A DNA stretch of 64,000 nt from Sipunculus nudus (taxonomy: Eukaryota > Annelida > Sipuncula > Golfingiida > Sipunculidae): positions 22,977,456-23,041,455 of the forward strand of contig CM049318.1 of NCBI GenBank assembly GCA_026874595.1, read 5' to 3'. Under the pieces are notes generated by a model. It worked only from the letters and a program-made list of their open reading frames with translations. It did no database searches and was not told the DNA's origin. Positions 28,348 to 43,900 of the stretch are shown here, piece after piece. Position 1 is the first letter of the stretch. Every line of letters starts with the position of its first letter. A program made the position numbers and the translations under genes.

Positions 28348-31300
28348 CTAAACTGAGGTACTTATAGAAGTACTTTGCGTGTATTTGTTGATGAGTTCTT
28401 CACAGGCATCCTTATCTGATAATGTGTCCCATGGATTAAGGAGTAATACCTTCTTCTTTCGAGTTTTTGTTTGATCACAAAGATCTGTCAGAACTCCATG
28501 CATAATCCCTGTTGACCTAAGACGTCGGTATCGTGCATCATCTGTAGGAATAAGACATATGTTTATAAAACAGTCGTTTATAAGTCCAATAACAAGTACA
28601 GGTGCTACGTGATATTATGTTTAAAGTACTAATAAAAGTAGTAATGATTTTATTTTTATTTTGATCAGGATTATATACGTGTGTATTTGTATACGTGTGT
28701 AAACGACAAAAATCTAACGAGGTGCTTAACTCTTAGTTACTTACATTTATTTATATACAATAGGCCTTCAAGAAATTCGAATAAATAGTTAGTAACCGTA
28801 ATTTCTTTATTATGATTTCCATATTTAGTAGTTATTGTATGAGCTACTTTGCATAGACGTCCCAGAGAGGAAAACCCTGGAAATTTATCAGAACCTCAAC
28901 AGACCCCATCAGAAATAGTAAAAAGGAGCCGGGTGTATAAATAAAGACAACAGTATCCATTGAACAAGGTGTTTTCAAGTCTTAGAATAGTGTCGAACAA
29001 GTCGTATTATAAGTTAATTATAAAATATCAATTTACTCACATTTACTTCCTGCATACATAAGTACAATGGCAGACACCAGAGCAGCAAACCACGAGCCTA
29101 CTTCCCTGAACACTTTACCAGATGGACCGCTTATTGTGTCGACGGGCGCATAAAGCGCTGCAACATCTGTCTTCTTCTGATTTAAATCAGGTAAAATTCC
29201 GACACTAATGGCGGTCTGACATCTGTTTTGCTTGGACATGGTTTTTCGGTCAGCGGTAAAGACTGTGCAAGAATTGACAAGTTCTGTCCATGGTTCGCTT
29301 CCGAGTATCTCTCCTTCTTTGGGGAAATCAATAATTATAACAATATCTGGAATTTTCTTCTTGATTTGTTTTATCCTCTCCAAAAAATATTTATGATTAT
29401 CTGAAGCTGAATTGTCAAATGTGTTCCACGTGGAGTTGATGAAATCTAAAACGTTGAGTTTTAGATTACCAGGATTAATATTTAATATTCGTTGGAACAG
29501 TTCATTGTGAAATCTTATGCCAGATCCTATTCTAAGTTCCTCTTCATAAACTTGTTTTGTCTGAGTAGAAGACAAGACCTGGAGGTGTATGTATGTTCCA
29601 CCCACATTAAGCCTTATCCTTTTTAAATTATTCTCTATGTCACTGTATATCTCAGCAGACTCGGCTGTTTCCTATAACAGAACACATGGCTAATATGATA
29701 AATCAATTAACCACACAATAACACCTCAATCATAACTAGCAAATTCAGTATTTGATAAATATATCAAAAAGCATTATTAAATTACAAAATTGAATCATAT
29801 TTTGGAAAGTAGGAAGTGTGTGAAATATAAACATTATCATACGCCAATATAATCAACCTCTTTTCCAGCTTCCGTCCCATTTAAAGCTTGTTGATCAGCA
29901 TATCTGGAAGTGAAACGTAATATAAGCGTAGTTGTACGCACAGACCCGTCCAACATATTGTCATGAATACGATATCCACTTAATTGGACCACTCTCTGTT
30001 ATATGAAATTGGGCATTCCTCTTATTTGAAATGTTTATAACTAATACACACTATCTACCACTTTTTAGTTGTCAGAAGTAAATTAAACGAACTCCCAAAG
30101 GCCGTCTCACCTGTGACGCGGAATGATGCTTGACTGTTCAGCATTGCATTCAGGAATCGTCAACGGGTCCCTCTCGGCGGGCATAGTGATTATAGTTGCG
30201 GTATCTTCCAGATGTATCGTCTGACTGTAAAAGAAACATTTCATATTTTACCAGGCAGGACCATCGTTGAACTGTGTGCAAATAAGCTAGTAATTACCTT
30301 TGCCGCTATAGAATGCAGGTTTACAAATTTGGATCGTGTTGCTATTCCATTAAATAGCTAGGTCTGGTGCCACATTATTTTTAATAAACCAACATACATT
30401 GGAAAATAAGATCAATGCAAAATGAATACTAGTATTTGTTCTATAAATTCTACCAGTGACTCTTGATTATGGGATATGTTCTGTTTTGGGTCTCTATGTA
30501 TAATGGCATTTGCTCTTAATGTGTCACCTGTCACCAGGGCTAAAATCCCGATTAAAAGTTTGAGGGTTCGATTATAGACACTATAAGATTACACATACTT
30601 TTATTTGTTCAATTTTTTTACTTAATCTGTTGATACTTATTTGCAGAGTAACAATGATGAAATAATATATATATATATATATATATAAATATATGTTTTT
30701 GTGTGTGATGTTTGTGTGTTACCCATGGGTACTGGAGGGCTTGTTTTCTGCAGCTTCCTGTGATAATGCAGGCAGACCTGCCACGGCCTCGTCCCGTAGC
30801 TCACGGGGAGGCATTTCTTGACTATACGCACACGAAACATATAGGATTATTATAGGATATATTCATCATGCACCTAATATACACAATGATTCGTATGCTA
30901 TAGACAAGCCAGTTTGTACGGTATTTCATCTGGTTACACGGCAATATGCGTATATCAAACCAAGACAATAAATCTACTGTAAACATTAAGAAAGTTGTGA
31001 TCAATACACGGTCCCTATCGACGGGCATGGTGTTTATTCTAATTGCGATATCTTCCACATGTTTCGTTTGACAGTAATAGGAAACGTTCCATATTATACC
31101 AGGCAGGACCATCTTTGATCTCTGTGCAAATGTGGCAAGTAATTACCATTGCCGATAAGGAATGCAGGTTTATAACATTGGTTCGTTTTGTTATTTTGTT
31201 ACATAATCAGTTCTTGTGCCATTTTTCTTTATTTTTAATAAACCGAAATACATAAGAAAATAAGACCAATGATGATGAATATTTGTTTTAAAAATTCCGA

Positions 31301-32458
31301 CGGTGACTCCTGAATATGGGAAATGTTTTGTATTTGGACTTTATGTATAACGATATCTACTCTTAATGAGAGTCACCTCTCTACCACGGGCTAAAATCAA
31401 GACTAAAAGTTTGATGTTTCAATCAAGACTAAGATTAAGAAGACACCTACACATATCTGTTCATTGATCTTTCTACTTATTCTGCTGATAATTATGTGCA
31501 GTGTAAAACTTGTTCAATGATCCATTGCATAAAACGAGCGCTATATAAATAATGCATTTTCATATATATATATATATATGTATTTGTGTGTTACCCTTGG
31601 GTATTGGTGAGATTGTTCTCTGTAGCTTCCTGTGATGATGCAAGTAGACCTTCCTCGGCCTCCTCCGTTGGCTCATGGGGATGAGTTACTTGACTATAAG
31701 TGCACGAAACATCATGATAAGATAAATTCATCATGCACATAAATATACAGGAAATCGTATGCTCTTGACAAGCCAGCTTATCCGGGTTTTTATCTGGTCA
31801 AACGGCCATCTACGAAACATATCAAACCAAGACAATAAATCTACATTAATCATTCAGAAAATTATGAGGAATACATAATTACCGAAAGACTATAATAAAC
31901 ACACATGAGAAAAAAAAAACAGAATTACAATATAAAAGTATGCTGGATTACGAGTAAGAATTAATAATATGTAGGTAGAACAGTTCAGATGAGATTTAAA
32001 AAATCCGGCCAAATAAATCAATCATGGCTTAGTGGTGTAAGATATCAGAATATCACACAAAAATGAATGATAGTTCATTCACCATAAATACATATATAAA
32101 CCAAATTTATTTTCTACGTAGACATACCTTGAATCATTTTCTCGTTTTCTTATCTTGTTTTTGAGCCAGTGAAAGATTACAGCACATACAATTAACACTG
32201 TAAGAACAACTGATGCAGCCAGGACATAGATGACCCAGTTATCTATGACATCCGGGGATATGTCTAATGGAAAGAAAATACATTTAACCATTATAATGGT
32301 TCCTTTATAATACTTCAAAACACAATGTCCTAAATAACCTGTGCTCCACCCAATTTGAAGGATATGACTATAACAGAATAGTTCCAATGAATAATGTTTC
32401 GCTATTACCACGATCAATAAAGATTTCTCACCTGGGTCAGCTACGGTTGGCAATGTTG
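28348..32458 (-). CDS. Receptor tail gene copy, unit 3 (TM plus cytoplasmic exons, no ectodomain)
   Basis: Exons on the minus strand: 32432-32458, 32128-32263 (transmembrane), 31595-31693 (E_B), 30723-30821 (E_A), 30111-30224 (Q_A), 29858-29903, 29041-29671 (main) and 28541-28348 (terminal). The open frames and splice sites match the other copies. The (AT)n tract at 30664-30695 carries an interruption that the other copies lack. The copy meets intergenic sequence at 34266 and has no visible ectodomain exons. Confidence 0.72.
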
Positions 32459-35200
32459 CTGAAACAAAGTAAATGCATCTTAACCAGGAGAACATGCGGA
32501 AATGACACAATAGTTCCAAGGAATCATGTTTTGCTATTACCACGATAAATTCAGATTTCTCACCTGTGTCAGCCACGGTTTGCAATGTGGATGAAACAAA
32601 GAAAATGCATCTTTGCCAGCAAACATACGACAATAACACAACAGTTCTAATGAATCATGTTTCGCTGTTGCAACGATCAAAAAGTAAATACATCTTTATT
32701 GCCAGAACATTTAAACAAAACAAGTGACCCATCGGTCACGACGCTCAGCTGACAAGTATGATATAATGGCTTAATTTTTACAAATGTTGTCTTATTTTCA
32801 AAAAATGATTGCAAGTGTTGTTAACACTTTTGGGAGAGGCAGGAAGATTTGTATGCCTAAAGCACATGACTCGGTGGTCCAGGGCAAAATAGTGACACTA
32901 GACATGACTGAACATTTTCTACTTTTCCAAACAGTGAAATTGAGGTTTCCAGAACACAGCTTGCAGAATATAGATGACCATGACTTAATTTATGTTTTTG
33001 GAATTTTTTTTAGCTGATCTTAAAAGTACATTCTAGTTCCAGTGGTTAAGTTTTTTTGCCTTGATTTGGTATCACATTTTCAATTATTCTGGGGGTTTTA
33101 TAAGCCCAATAGCTCGAAGAAAATTGGTGACAGAGACCTCATTTGAGGTTTCGAAGGAGACTTTTCATGGACCTCCCAGGGAGTCAAGTTAAAAAGTTCT
33201 AGGTAAAGTAGTTAGTATTTGTCCCTTGTTAGCGGATGACTGCATATTTAAAAGTCCCAAAAATAGAGAATAAATTCTTAAAAATTAAAAAAAAAAATCT
33301 AGGAGATGCCACCAGTCTGCAGGAACTGATGAAACACTCCATGATCAATATGAATGCAAGAATCATGGTGATCAATGCATTACTTTTTCTGATACTGGAG
33401 CCTTTGTATCAAAGTTTTAAATATTCGAGGGGGGGGGGGGTTACTTCTAAGCCCTATAGCTCAGAGGATATGGGTAACAGAGACTCAATTTAAGGTTTCT
33501 GAGGAGAATTTTTATGGGCCTAATAGGATGTCAAGTTAAAAGATTCCAGGTCCAGTGGTTACGCTTTATGCTCTGTTAACCGATGACCGCATCCTTAAAG
33601 GTCTCAAAAATAGAGAAAAAAATGTGGAAAAATTCAAAATAATCCAGGTGGCGCCACTTGCCTTCAGGAAATGATGTAACACCCCATGACCAATATGCAT
33701 GCAACGAATCGTGATGATCAATGCATTAGTTGTTAAGATACTTGAGCTTTTGTATCACATTTTTAAATATTCTGGGGAGTACTTCTGAGCCAAAAAAAAT
33801 GGAAGGATATTGGTAGCGGAGACCTAATTTCAGGTTTCCCAGGAGATTTTTTACATACCACTAAGACTGCATAGGGATCATAATCCTACCCCTTACGGTT
33901 ACGGTTTGTGCCCTGCTAAAGGACGGCCGGACGGCCAGAACGGAATGGCGACGGACAATGGCCCATCGCTATAGCTCAGCATGACTGAGAGTAAACTGAT
34001 CTAAAATAAACATGAAGGGAAATCGTGTTACCTAGCAGGAATGTGTATTCGAACGTCAAAATTGCAGGTAATAAGCCTATTCGTTCGGTGAATTACTGTA
34101 TGTGGCTAAGCTTAAACATTTGTTTCTTTACCCTTCGTACGTCAGAAAAATCAAACACGAAATTTAACCTTTGAAGGAGAGAGACCTTAAAGATCATCGA
34201 ATGATTATGATATACGGAAGCAAAATCATGTTTCACTTATAAGAAGATCTGTGCTACAAGGAGGAGTTCGAGTTTATGCTTGGTACTTTAATAATAATTT
34301 AATATCTGCGTTTACATGATATTACATTATATAAGTATTATTTTATACAATGTTATATATATAACTTATTCTATATAATGTGGGTGGGTGCCCAGTAAAA
34401 ATGATCTTAGCGAGGATGGAGCCACTGAGTGGAATATGTAGCCTGGCATTAATATGGACTTGCACAAAAAAATAATTTTTATTTTTCTTGGACATTTTCT
34501 ATATCATTGGATAGAGAAAAAGAAATTATGACTTACGACACCAAGATTTCAATATAATTATTATCAACAAGTAAGATATTTAAAAAAAGAAAGTATCTGA
34601 AACATGCACTGTTTTTTTTACCTGCCTTAAATTATTACAGCATTGCATCATGATGTATCAGACTTGTACTTATTTTGTTTAAGGAATCATTAAATATATA
34701 ATAATTTAATTACTATTATTTTATATCGCTGTTCCAACGAGGAAACTGTATATAACCGTACCAGGTTGTATGTACACTAACAAATGATTTATATCGATAA
34801 TCAGGTTATTTTGTCCGTAATCGGCCACTAATCCGCATCAGTTCGACTGTAATCCGCTTGAAAGGCAGTCTACAGTAGTGTGGTTCGGTTTACAGTAAAT
34901 TACCGGTTCCCAGTGCATACACGCAGATCCATGTCTAGTCTGCACGAGGCTAATTTTGGTACCGTTTAACAAAATCTTTCATGCGAAATTTCACTTTCAC
35001 CACCAACCGAAATAAGATCAACAGACAGATGAGGACAGCAAACACACGTTTTATTGAATAAACCGATTTAGGCTTTTGTAAAGCTACCTACAGAGCGGAC
35101 GTAAAGCATACTGTTTCCAGACATAAGCAAGCACATTTTGTTCAATCCTTATTTATATTTAGATACATTAGATACATATGTACGTAGTCATGATCAAAGG

Positions 35201-37474
35201 CAGTGGCGTACCGAAAGGGGGGGGGGGGGGGAGCAGGGGCGGTCCGCCCCGGGAGGCACATTTTTTTAGGGGGCGGCATTTCGAGGAATTAGTAAATGAG
35301 TGTCGCAAGGAATTCCTCCAAAAATACAATTTTTTTCCTTTTTGTCCCATGTTCAAGTATTCCAGGGATTATTAACGGGACAATGGAACCTACCAAATAA
35401 TTAGCGAATGATTTGTACTTTTTTTTCATTTCTGGGATTTATTATAATCAGGTGCACAAGGAGTTCACAAATTGTACAAATTTGGCCTTTTAGTCCCATG
35501 TTCAAGTATTCTAGGGATTATAAACTGGACAATGGAACCTACTAAATAATTAGTGAACGTTATGTACATTTTTATGGGCTGCATTTCTGGGATTTAGTAT
35601 AATCAGTGGCATAAGGAGTTCTCAAAAAGTACAAACTTGGCCTTTTTTTCCAATGTTCTAGTATTCCAGGGATTATAAACTGGACAATTGAACCTACCAA
35701 ATGATTAGAGAACGTTTTGTACATATTTTTTATGGGCGGCATTTCTGGGATTTAGTATAATCAGTGGCATAAGGAGTTCCTCAAATTCGGCCTTTTTGTC
35801 CCTTTTCAAGAATTTCAGGGATCAAACACTTGGCAGTGCAACCAACCAAATAATTTGCGGACAATTCTATACAGGCAACCTATACGCAAAAAGAAATACA
35901 TATCTGTAGTTATTCCTTGTTAGATATGTGGTCTTGCAAAGTCAGAACGCCATCGATAAACTGACCAATCATGCAAAAAGCCTGCATTTCAGGGCGGTCG
36001 TCGTTGACAGAAATCAGTAGCAGCACCTGATAACCACCAGGGAAAAACCCTGCCAGAAGACCAATGGCCCCCGGTGGTGGGGGTTAGGTGTCTGTCATAC
36101 ATATTGTGCGAAAAATATTTTGACGAATTGTGTTGCTCTTTCATTGGAAAGTATTTAGAATTTCTATTCTTGAACCCTTGAATTCCCGAAATTCCAGGAT
36201 ATTTAAACAGCCTGAAACAACTTGAAACGCCCATTTTTCCACGATTCTTCATACTCTAAAACCAGTCTTAACTACAGACGTTTACACTATAATGAGTACT
36301 ACCTATAAATGCATGTGTCTTTTGATTTTCAAATATGGCCTGCCTGATCTTTTATGTAACGTGAATAAAAACAATAAACACCCAGCCCTATGTAAGAATT
36401 ATTTAACTTTAAATAAAATTCTATTATAACTGTCCGGCGGGATGAATCCGCCTGGCCACTTAGTCAATATTCAATATACGTATCAAGTATCCGTTTTAAC
36501 TTTTAGAGATCAAAACTTAAATTAAAGATATATTTACCAGTACTGTAAATTCTGTAATTAACAGTTTAATTATCCACTACCTACAGACAATTGTTGTATA
36601 TTGTGACAAATCATTTGAAATTAAATTATATATATATTTAAATTATATCATTACTTGAAATTTATTTAGATACTTTATTGAATAACAAATAGTAAAAGTT
36701 CATAAATAAAACCTCGTAAAGTGCATAATCACTATAATTCTGAAATGATTTTTATGTAGCCTTGAAATAAAGTATGCTTTTAACTTGGAGGATTTTTTAA
36801 TTAAACAAAGTCAGTTGGTCCAAACAGTGGATTTTTTATGTGAAAATATTAAACATGCCCTGCCTACATATATCGGCTAAACTCATGAATTGCGCTTTTT
36901 TAGTAAAGACTAAGGTGCCTTGCATGCAGCAGTACCATGAATATGTCAATAGCTCTATTAGGTGTACCTGCTGTCATATGCATTAACAAGAGGTGGAGTT
37001 ATAAATGTGACAAGGTATTTGTATACGTTGAGAATGGAATAACACTCACAAAATAAAGTTTTTGTCCCAAGCTGAGTATAAAGTAATCATGAATCGTGTT
37101 TACATGAATGATGAAAGTTTAATTTCACACATATGTGTATCCTGTAAATTGTTTATTGTTACAGTTTATTCGTTTTTTTTTCTTAGTTTATTCTTTTTTT
37201 TTTCTTTCTGTTCACTTCATGATGAAATATAATTGTTTGAACTTCGAGCGATCTTTTGATTTACATAAGCAAAGAGATGTCTGCTCTTTAATATGTGGCG
37301 GAAGAATTCCCTGCCAGTGAATCCATATGATTGTGTTGTGGTCAAATGCAAGCCTGTAACAAGGACATTTGACACGATATATTTCAATATGTTTTCCAGG
37401 TTTGTAATGTTTTGTTAGAGGGGCGGCGATTTCTAAAAACGCCCCGGGCGGCAATGAGGATAGGTACGCCGCTG
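35201..37474. mobile_element. Non-autonomous hAT-like DNA transposon, unit 4
   Basis: Same element and flanks as in the other units, with the long poly-G form at the left end shared with unit 3. It lies downstream of the stop codon of the full receptor gene at 38549. Confidence 0.75.
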
Positions 37475-38548
37475 ATCAATGGGTCGGGGGCGGAAAGCGA
37501 TCGAAGTTTTAGTCTCAAGGTTTAAGACTTTGACCACTTAATATTTTTTGTTATTAATATTATTCTGCAAAATGGATGAACTCGATAAATAAAACGCAGA
37601 ATAAACCGTATATCCTTAATCCATTATAGCCTAAATAACTCCCGTTATTCGGATAAAATATCTAGATGCCTACCCATAAGAGTTACACTTTTGCAAAGAT
37701 TCAAATCCTCGTCTCTGTTTAAAGTAGACAGTCTGTCATGGGAACTCGAGATAACTAACCCTACATCATTTTAGGGGGCGGATCCAGGATTCTGAAAATT
37801 AGGGGTCCAACGGAGCAGGACTAAAGAAAAATATTTAATTTTTCATTAAAGCCGTCAGATGGCTGCCAAAGTCTTTTCTATTGGGGTAGAAAGGAAAACC
37901 TTCAGCCATGTTTATGTTTAAAAATTCGGACATATGGAGGATGACTGGAGGGGCGAAGGCAGGCGGGATGGGGACAAAACCATTATGACTGACCCTATCA
38001 CAAATACAAGGCCCACTGCGCGTATGCATCGGTCGCTTGGCCATGCCTTTAGGGTCCTTGGTTTGACACCACAATCTTCCTCAGCGATTTTGTTATGTTG
38101 GATAAGTGTTCGCATTATAATACTGATTTATTTATATATTTCCCTGTGAGCAGCTATCCAAAAGATATTTTTAACTTAACCTATCCTAAGAAACGAATTG
38201 CTAAAACAGCCCGAATTTTCGGGTTGACATAATCCTTTATTGATATTTAGAGGAAAAAGCAATTGATGATCGGGATCATTATAATCTGTTGCCAAGGATT
38301 TAAAACAATATGTCATTGAAGACATATACATACTCTTTGTTTCGCCAACTCAATACATATAGCTTGTATTTGTAGACTTTTATCATACAAGATAATGCAA
38401 TAATATTAAATGTTCTGAACATTTCACGTTACAGTTCTGTACAATGTTCGATGCTCGATCCTATTGTATAATTCAGTTCTATAGTTATGAAGCTTATATC
38501 TGAAACTGCGATATGAAGGTTTATTATAAAATAGATAAGCTCGCTGCA

Positions 38549-38742
38549 CTAAACTGAGGTACTTATAGAAGTACTTTGCGTGTATTTGTTGATGAGTTCT
38601 TCACAGGCATCCTTATCTGATAATGTGTCCCATGGATTAAGGAGTAATACCTTCTTCTTTCGAGTTTTTGTTTGATCACAAAGATCTGTCAGAACTCCAT
38701 GCATAATCCCTGTTGACCTAAGACGTCGGTATCGTGCATCAT
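38549..38742 (-). CDS. Terminal coding exon of the receptor
   Basis: After a CTACAG acceptor the exon completes a TAT codon and encodes DARYRRLRSTGIMHGVLTDL, then KKKVLLLNPWDTLSDKDACE, and stops at TAG after a serine/threonine-rich end. The basic patch (RYRRLR, RKKK) and the strand KKVLLLNPWD look like the last part of the cytoplasmic fold begun in the previous exon. The pseudogene exon at 53829-54000 keeps the related motif NVLVLNPLDTL, which confirms that the exon is genuine. Confidence 0.78.
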
Positions 38743-40861
38743 CTGTAGGAATAAGACATATGTTTATAAAACAGTCGTTTATAAGTCCAATAACAAGTAC
38801 AGGTGCTACGTGATATTATGTTTAAAGTACTAATAAAAGTAGTAATGATTTTATTTTTATTTTGATCAGGATTATATACGTGTGTATTTGTATACGTGTG
38901 TAAACGACAAAAATCTAACGAGGTGCTTAACTCTTAGTTACTTACATTTATTTATATACAATAGGCCTTCAAGAAATTCGAATAAATAGTTAGTAACCGT
39001 AATTTCTTTATTATGATTTCCATATTTAGTAGTTATTGTATGAGCTACTTTGCATAGACGTCCCAGAGAGGAAAACCCTGGAAATTTATCAGAACCTCAA
39101 CAGACCCCATCAGAAATAGTAAAAAGGAGCCGGGTGTATAAATAAAGACAACAGTATCCATTGAACAAGGTGTTTTCAAGTCTTAGAATAGTGTCGAACA
39201 AGTCGTATTATAAGTTAATTATAAAATATCAGTTTACTCACATTTACTTCCTGCATACATAAGTACAATGGCAGACACCAGAGCAGCAAACCACGAGCCT
39301 ACTTCCCTGAACACTTTACCAGATGGACCGCTTATTGTGTCGACGGGCGCATAAAGCGCTGCAACATCTGTCTTCTTCTGATTTAAATCAGGTAAAATTC
39401 CGACACTAATGGCGGTCTGACATCTGTTTTGCTTGGACATGGTTTTTCGGTCAGCGGTAAAGACTGTGCAAGAATTGACAAGTTCTGTCCATGGTTCGCT
39501 TCCGAGTATCTCTCCTTCTTTGGGGAAATCAATAATTATAACAATATCTGGAATTTTCTTCTTGATTTGTTTTATCCTCTCCAAAAAATATTTATGATTA
39601 TCTGAAGCTGAATTGTCAAATGTGTTCCACGTGGAGTTGATGAAATCTAAAACGTTGAGTTTTAGATTACCAGGATTAATATTTAATATTCGTTGGAACA
39701 GTTCATTGTGAAATCTTATGCCAGATCCTATTCTAAGTTCCTCTTCATAAACTTGTTTTGTCTGAGTAGAAGACAAGACCTGGAGGTGTATGTATGTTCC
39801 ACCCACATTAAGCCTTATCCTTTTTAAATTATTCTCTATGTCACTGTATATCTCAGCAGACTCGGCTGTTTCCTATAACAGAACACATGGCTAATATGAT
39901 AAATCAATTAACCACACAATAACACCTCAATCATAACTAGCAAATTCAGTATTTGATAAATATATCAAAAAGCATTATTAAATTACAAAATTGAATCATA
40001 TTTTGGAAAGTAGGAAGTGTGTGAAATATAAACATTATCATACGCCAATATAATCAACCTCTTTTCCAGCTTCCGTCCCATTTAAAGCTTGTTGATCAGC
40101 ATATCTGGAAGTGAAACGTAATATAAGCGTAGTTGTACGCACAGACCCGTCCAACATATTGTCATGAATACGATATCCACTTAATTGGACCACTCTCTGT
40201 TATATGAAATTGGGCATTCCTCTTATTTGAAATGTTTATAACTAATACACACTATCTACCACTTTTTAGTTGTCAGAAGTAAATTAAACGAACTCCCAAA
40301 GGCCGTCTCACCTGTGACGCGGAATGATGCTTGACTGTTCAGCATTGCATTCAGGAATCGTCAACGGGTCCCTCTCGGCGGGCATAGTGATTATAGTTGC
40401 GGTATCTTCCAGATGTATCGTCTGACTGTAAAAGAAACATTTCATATTTTACCAGGCAGGACCATCGTTGAACTGTGTGCAAATAAGCTAGTAATTACCT
40501 TTGCCGCTATAGAATGCAGGTTTACAAATTTGGATCGTGTTGCTATTCCATTAAATAGCTAGGTCTGGTGCCACATTATTTTTAATAAACCAACATACAT
40601 TGGAAAATAAGATCAATGCAAAATGAATACTAGTATTTGTTCTATAAATTCTACCAGTGACTCTTGATTATGGGATATGTTCTGTATTGGGTCTCTATGT
40701 ATAATGGCATTTGCTTTTAATGTGTCACCTGTCACCAGGGCTAAAATCCCGATTAAAAGTTTGAGGGTTCGATTATAGACACTATAAGATTACACATACT
40801 TTTATTTGTTCAATTTTTTTACTTAATCTGTTGATACTTATTTGCAGAGTAACAATGATGA

Positions 40862-40904
<43 letters not shown>

Positions 40905-43900
40905 TTTGTGTGTGATGTTTGTGTGTTACCCATGGGTACTGGAGGGCTTGTTTTCTGCAGCTTCCTGTGATAATGCAGGCAGACCTGCCACGGCCTCGTC
41001 CCGTAGCTCACGGGGAGGCATTTCTTGACTATACGCACACGAAACATATAGGATTATTATAGGATATATTCATCATGCACCTAATATACACAATGATTCG
41101 TATGCTATAGACAAGCCAGTTTGTACGGTATTTCATCTGGTTACACGGCAATATGCGTATATCAAACCAAGACAATAAATCTACTGTAAACATTAAGAAA
41201 GTTGTGATCAATACACGGTCCCTATCGACGGGCATGGTGTTTATTCTAATTGCGATATCTTCCACATGTTTCGTTTGACAGTAATAGGAAACGTTCCATA
41301 TTATACCAGGCAGGACCATCTTTGATCTCTGTGCAAATGTGGCAAGTAATTACCATTGCCGATAAGGAATGCAGGTTTATAACATTGGTTCGTTTTGTTA
41401 TTTTGTTACATAATCAGTTCTTGTGCCATTTTTCTTTATTTTTAATAAACCGAAATACATAAGAAAATCAGACCAATGATGATGAATATTTGTTTTAAAA
41501 ATTCCGACGGTGACTCCTGAATATGGGAAATGTTTTGTATTTGGACTTTATGTATAACGATATCTACTCTTAATGAGAGTCACCTCTCTACCACGGGCTA
41601 AAATCAAGACTAAAAGTTTGATGTTTCAATCAAGACTAAGATTAAGAAGACACCTACACATATCTGTTCATTGATCTTTCTACTTATTCTGCTGATAATT
41701 ATGTGCAGTGTAAAACTTGTTCAATGATCCATTGCATAAAACGAGCGCTATATAAATAATGCATTTTCATATATATATATATATATGTATTTGTGTGTTA
41801 CCCTTGGGTATTGGTGAGATTGTTCTCTGTAGCTTCCTGTGATGATGCAAGTAGACCTTCCTCGGCCTCCTCCGTTGGCTCATGGGGATGAGTTACTTGA
41901 CTATAAGTGCACGAAACATCATGATAAGATAAATTCATCATGCACATAAATATACAGGAAATCGTATGCTCTTGACAAGCCAGCTTATCCGGGTTTTTAT
42001 TTGGTCAAACGGCCATCTACGAAACATATCAAACCAAGACAATAAATCTACATTAATCATTCAGAAAATTATGAGGAATACATAATTACCGAAAGACTAT
42101 AATAAACACACATGAGAAAAAAAAAAACAGAATTACAATATAAAAGTATGCTGGATTACGAGTAAGAATTAATAATATGTAGGTAGAACAGTTCAGATGA
42201 GATTTAAAAAATCCGGCCAAATAAATCAATCATGGCTTAGTGGTGTAAGATATCAGAATATCACACAAAAATGAATGATAGTTCATTCACCATAAATACA
42301 TATATAAACCAAATTTATTTTCTACGTAGACATACCTTGAATCATTTTCTCGTTTTCTTATCTTGTTTTTGAGCCAGTGAAAGATTACAGCACATACAAT
42401 TAACACTGTAAGAACAACTGATGCAGCCAGGACATAGATGACCCAGTTATCTATGACATCCGGGGATATGTCTAATGGAAAGAAAATACATTTAACCATT
42501 ATAATGGTTCCTTTATAATACTTCAAAACACAATGTCCTAAATAACCTGTGCTCCACCCAATTTGAAGGATATGACTATAACAGAATAGTTCCAATGAAT
42601 AATGTTTCGCTATTACCACGATCAATAAAGATTTCTCACCTGGGTCAGCTACGGTTGGCAATGTTGCTGAAACAAAGTAAATGCATCTTAACCAGGAGAA
42701 CATGCGGAAATGACACAATAGTTCCAAGGAATCATGTTTTGCTATTACCACGATAAATTCAGATTTCTCACCTGTGTCAGCCACGGTTTGCAATGTGGAT
42801 GAAACAAAGAAAATGCATCTTTGCCAGCAAACATACGACAATAACACAACAGTTCTAATGAATCATGTTTCGCTGTTGCAACGATCAAAAAGTAAATACA
42901 TCTTTATTGCCAGAACATTTAAAAAAAACAAGTGACCCATCAGTCACGACGCTCAGCTGACAAGTATGATATAATGGCTTAATTTTTACAAATGTTGTCT
43001 TATTTTCAAAAAATGATTGCAAGTGTTGTTAACACTTTTGGGAGAGGCAGGAAGATTTGTATGCCTAAAGCATATGACTCGGTGGTCCAGGGCAAAATAG
43101 TGACACTAGACATGACTGAACATTTTCTACTTTTCCAAACAGTGAAATTGAGGTTTCCAGAACACAGCTTGCAGAATATAGATGACCATGACTTAATTTA
43201 TGTTTTTGGAATTTTTTTTAGCTGATCTTAAAAGTACATTCTAGTTCCAGTGGTTAAGTTTTTTTGCCTTGATTTGGTATCACATTTTCAATTATTCTGG
43301 GGGTTTTATAAGCCCAATAGCTCGAAGAAAATTGGTGACAGAGACCTCATTTGAGGTTTCGAAGGAGACTTTTCATGGACCTCCCAGGGAGTCAAGTTAA
43401 AAAGTTCTAGGTAAAGTAGTTACTATTTGTCCCTTGTTAGCGGATGACTGCATATTTAAAAGTCCCAAAAATAGAGAATAAATTCTTAAAAATTAAAAAA
43501 AAAAATCTAGGAGATGCCACCAGTCTGCAGGAACTGATGAAACACTCCATGATCAATATGAATGCAAGAATCATGGTGATCAATGCATTACTTTTTCTGA
43601 TACTGGAGCCTTTGTATCAAAGTTTTAAATATTCGAGGGGGGGGGGGGTTACTTCTAAGCCCTATAGCTCAGAGGATATGGGTAACAGAGACTCAATTTA
43701 AGGTTTCTGAGGAGAATTTTTATGGGCCTAATAGGATGTCAAGTTAAAAGATTCCAGGTCCAGTGGTTACGCTTTATGCTCTGTTAACCGATGACCGCAT
43801 CCTTAAAGGTCTCAAAAATAGAGAAAAAAATGTGGAAAAATTCAAAATAATCCAGGTGGCGCCACTTGTCTTCAGGAAATGATGTAACACCCCATGACCA

